Below are positions 5,281 through 6,024 of a stretch of 6,024 nt of DNA, piece after piece. The translations under genes were made by a program, and so were the position numbers. The stretch's first letter is position 1. Every line of letters starts with the position of its first letter. The DNA is from Candidatus Bathyarchaeota archaeon (GTDB lineage: Archaea > Thermoproteota > Bathyarchaeia > Bathyarchaeales > Bathyarchaeaceae). The notes beneath the pieces were generated by a model. It was given only the letters and a program-made list of their open reading frames with translations, was not told where the DNA came from and did not search any database. Where the stretch lies: NCBI GenBank assembly GCA_003662715.1, contig QMYO01000115.1:1-6024 (forward strand), read 5' to 3'.

Positions 5281-5289
5281 TTATATAAG
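5281..5289 (-). promoter_or_regulatory. TATA box for the deoxyribosyltransferase-like gene
   Basis: Minus-strand CTTATATAA, preceded by a run of A residues, is centred about 42 bases upstream of the ATG at 5243. This would give a leader of roughly 15 bases, and GGGGTAAG lies just before the ATG. The match to the archaeal TATA consensus is good. Confidence 0.55.
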
Positions 5290-5314
5290 TTTTTGGGAAA
5301 TTCTAAATTCTAAA

Positions 5315-5344
5315 TGAGTTACTCAACTGTATTTGAGTAGCTCA
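5315..5344. promoter_or_regulatory. Tandem palindromic operator candidate
   Basis: TGAGTTACTCA (5315-5325) is a perfect palindrome around its central T. TGAGTAGCTCA (5334-5344) matches it at nine of eleven positions and is itself palindromic at its outer four bases. The two copies begin 19 bases apart, nearly two helical turns. Together they also form one larger dyad: GAGTTACTCAA and TTGAGTAGCTC around CTGTAT, with one mismatch. They lie between the two divergent TATA boxes, about 25 and 15 bases from them. This is where an autoregulating dimeric winged-helix protein, such as the product of the adjacent gene, would bind. Confidence 0.6.
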
Positions 5345-5359
5345 GTTTTAGCGTAAAGA

Positions 5360-5368
5360 TTATAAAAG
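5360..5368 (+). promoter_or_regulatory. TATA box for the winged-helix regulator gene
   Basis: TTATAAAAG, preceded by GTAAAGA as a possible BRE-like element, would place transcription start near 5388-5391. That leaves a leader of about 25 bases containing AGGAGG (5403-5408), six bases before the ATG. Confidence 0.55.
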
Positions 5369-5414
5369 AAACATTTCTGATATAGAGTAGCGGTTAATAA
5401 TTAGGAGGGATTAT

Positions 5415-5795
5415 ATGGATTTAGTGGAAAAATGGAAAGAAGTGTTTTCTTTCTTAGGTAGTGGTGAGAGGATATCAATCATGATCGTCCTACATGGAAG
5501 TAAATATCTCCGTCATACTCACTATGGTTCAGTTGATGAAGGATGTCTCACCTTTTCACAAATACTCGAATCCACGGGGATTGAGTCTGACACTAGGCTA
5601 AGTTATCATTTATCTAAACTGATAGGTGCAGGATTGGTTAAAAAATTCCCTTTTAAAGACAAAAAGGGAAGAGTCTTTCCCATGTATACTATAGGCGAAA
5701 AATGGCGAAGTTTTGCCTCAGAGCTTGCCATCGATAAGCTAATAAAAGATTATATCAAGGAAAAATACCCTGATAGCTTCGTCGAGGAAACTTAG
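5415..5795 (+). CDS. ArsR-type winged-helix transcription regulator
   Basis: This 126-residue protein has an ArsR-like winged helix. An N-terminal helix pair (EKWKEVFSFLGSGERISIMI, 5-24) is followed by LTFSQILESTGIESDTRLSY (45-64), where the recognition helix starts at DTRLSYHLSKLIGAGLVKKF (59-78). A wing GRVFPMYTIGEKW (85-97) and a C-terminal helix, ASELAIDKLIKDYIKEKYPD (101-120), follow. 'SYHLSKLIGAGLV' is the usual 'YHLxxLxxAGLV' signature of this family. There is no paired-cysteine metal site; only C44 is present. A perfect AGGAGG precedes the ATG. The gene heads a likely operon with a P-loop NTPase 18 bases downstream and is divergent from the deoxyribosyltransferase-like gene. The tandem palindromes in between suggest that it controls both directions. 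Confidence 0.85.
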   Translation: MDLVEKWKEVFSFLGSGERISIMIVLHGSKYLRHTHYGSVDEGCLTFSQILESTGIESDTRLSYHLSKLIGAGLVKKFPFKDKKGRVFPMYTIGEKWRSFASELAIDKLIKDYIKEKYPDSFVEET

Positions 5796-5813
5796 CGAAC
5801 CAATAGAGATAAA

Positions 5814-6024
5814 ATGTATGGAAGTAAGAAGGGCATCTTCAAAGCTAAAGAAAGATTGTCGGCTAAGACCAGAAAATGTGTTATTACTGGGGGTCCCGGA
5901 TCAGGAAAAACTACCTTAGTGAACAAGTTGTCTTCTTTAGGTTTCAAGGTCATTCCTGAAGCAGCTAGACTTGTTGTTGAAAGAGAAGCTAAGCTAACCG
6001 GAAAACCTGTCTGTGATATAAAGA
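5814..6024 (+). CDS. AAA_28-type P-loop NTPase, 5' part only
   Basis: The first 70 codons of a gene run off the right edge of the window. A basic N-terminal segment precedes a strand and Walker A motif, KCVITGGPGSGKTTLVNKL (21-39), with K32 and T33 as the phosphate-binding residues. FKVIPEAARLVVEREAK (44-60) follows. The 'GGPGSGKTT ... G-x-x-V-I-P-E-A-A-R' pairing is characteristic of AAA_28 ATPase/kinase-like proteins, small predicted NTPases related to nucleoside or nicotinamide-riboside kinases. The ATG at 5814 is the only possible in-frame start after the upstream TAG; its ribosome-binding site is weak (AGAG), consistent with coupling to the regulator gene 18 bases upstream. Walker B and the rest lie outside the window, so the substrate cannot be judged. 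Confidence 0.75.
   Translation, partial: MYGSKKGIFKAKERLSAKTRKCVITGGPGSGKTTLVNKLSSLGFKVIPEAARLVVEREAKLTGKPVCDIK

Overview
The window looks archaeal. Start codons are preceded by GGTGA or AGGAGG ribosome-binding sites. AT-rich TATA-like boxes (TTTAAATA, CTTATATAA, TTATAAAAG) sit at archaeal spacing upstream of several genes. The small swapped-hairpin and winged-helix regulators are also of archaeal type. No rRNA or tRNA is present and I cannot place the organism further. A type II restriction-modification (R-M) locus, a transposase remnant, many very small genes and frequent strand switching mark it as an accessory region rather than housekeeping DNA.

Bases 1-640 hold a small two-helix membrane protein on the minus strand, with a doubtful small frame upstream of it. 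Bases 640-2685 form an R-M locus. A plus-strand operon carries two overlapping genes for small AbrB-like proteins and then a beta-class DNA methyltransferase with TSPPYN and DPFVGSGTT motifs. Tail-to-tail with it, overlapping by 18 bp, is a minus-strand gene for a PD-(D/E)xK nuclease. Upstream of the nuclease on the same strand are a 58-codon GTG-start gene and a roughly 100-residue gene with a basic, proline-rich tail. A small winged-helix regulator gene (3325-3621) is divergent from these.

Bases 3622-4490 are a low-density, decayed stretch. They hold about 50 codons of a transposase C-terminus, a well-started 63-residue gene of unknown function whose frame continues past two tandem stop codons, and an AT-rich spacer with a small hairpin.

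Bases 4491-6024 form a second small module. A 250-residue protein combines a Rossmann-like, nucleoside-deoxyribosyltransferase-like core with a four-cysteine C-terminal region. It is divergent from an ArsR-type winged-helix regulator, which is followed 18 bp later by an AAA_28-type P-loop NTPase running off the window edge. Between the divergent genes are two near-identical 11-bp palindromes (TGAGTTACTCA / TGAGTAGCTCA), a strong operator candidate with a TATA box on either side. The two most notable things are the R-M locus with twin AbrB-like proteins where a controller would be expected, and this regulator-controlled module of unknown function.
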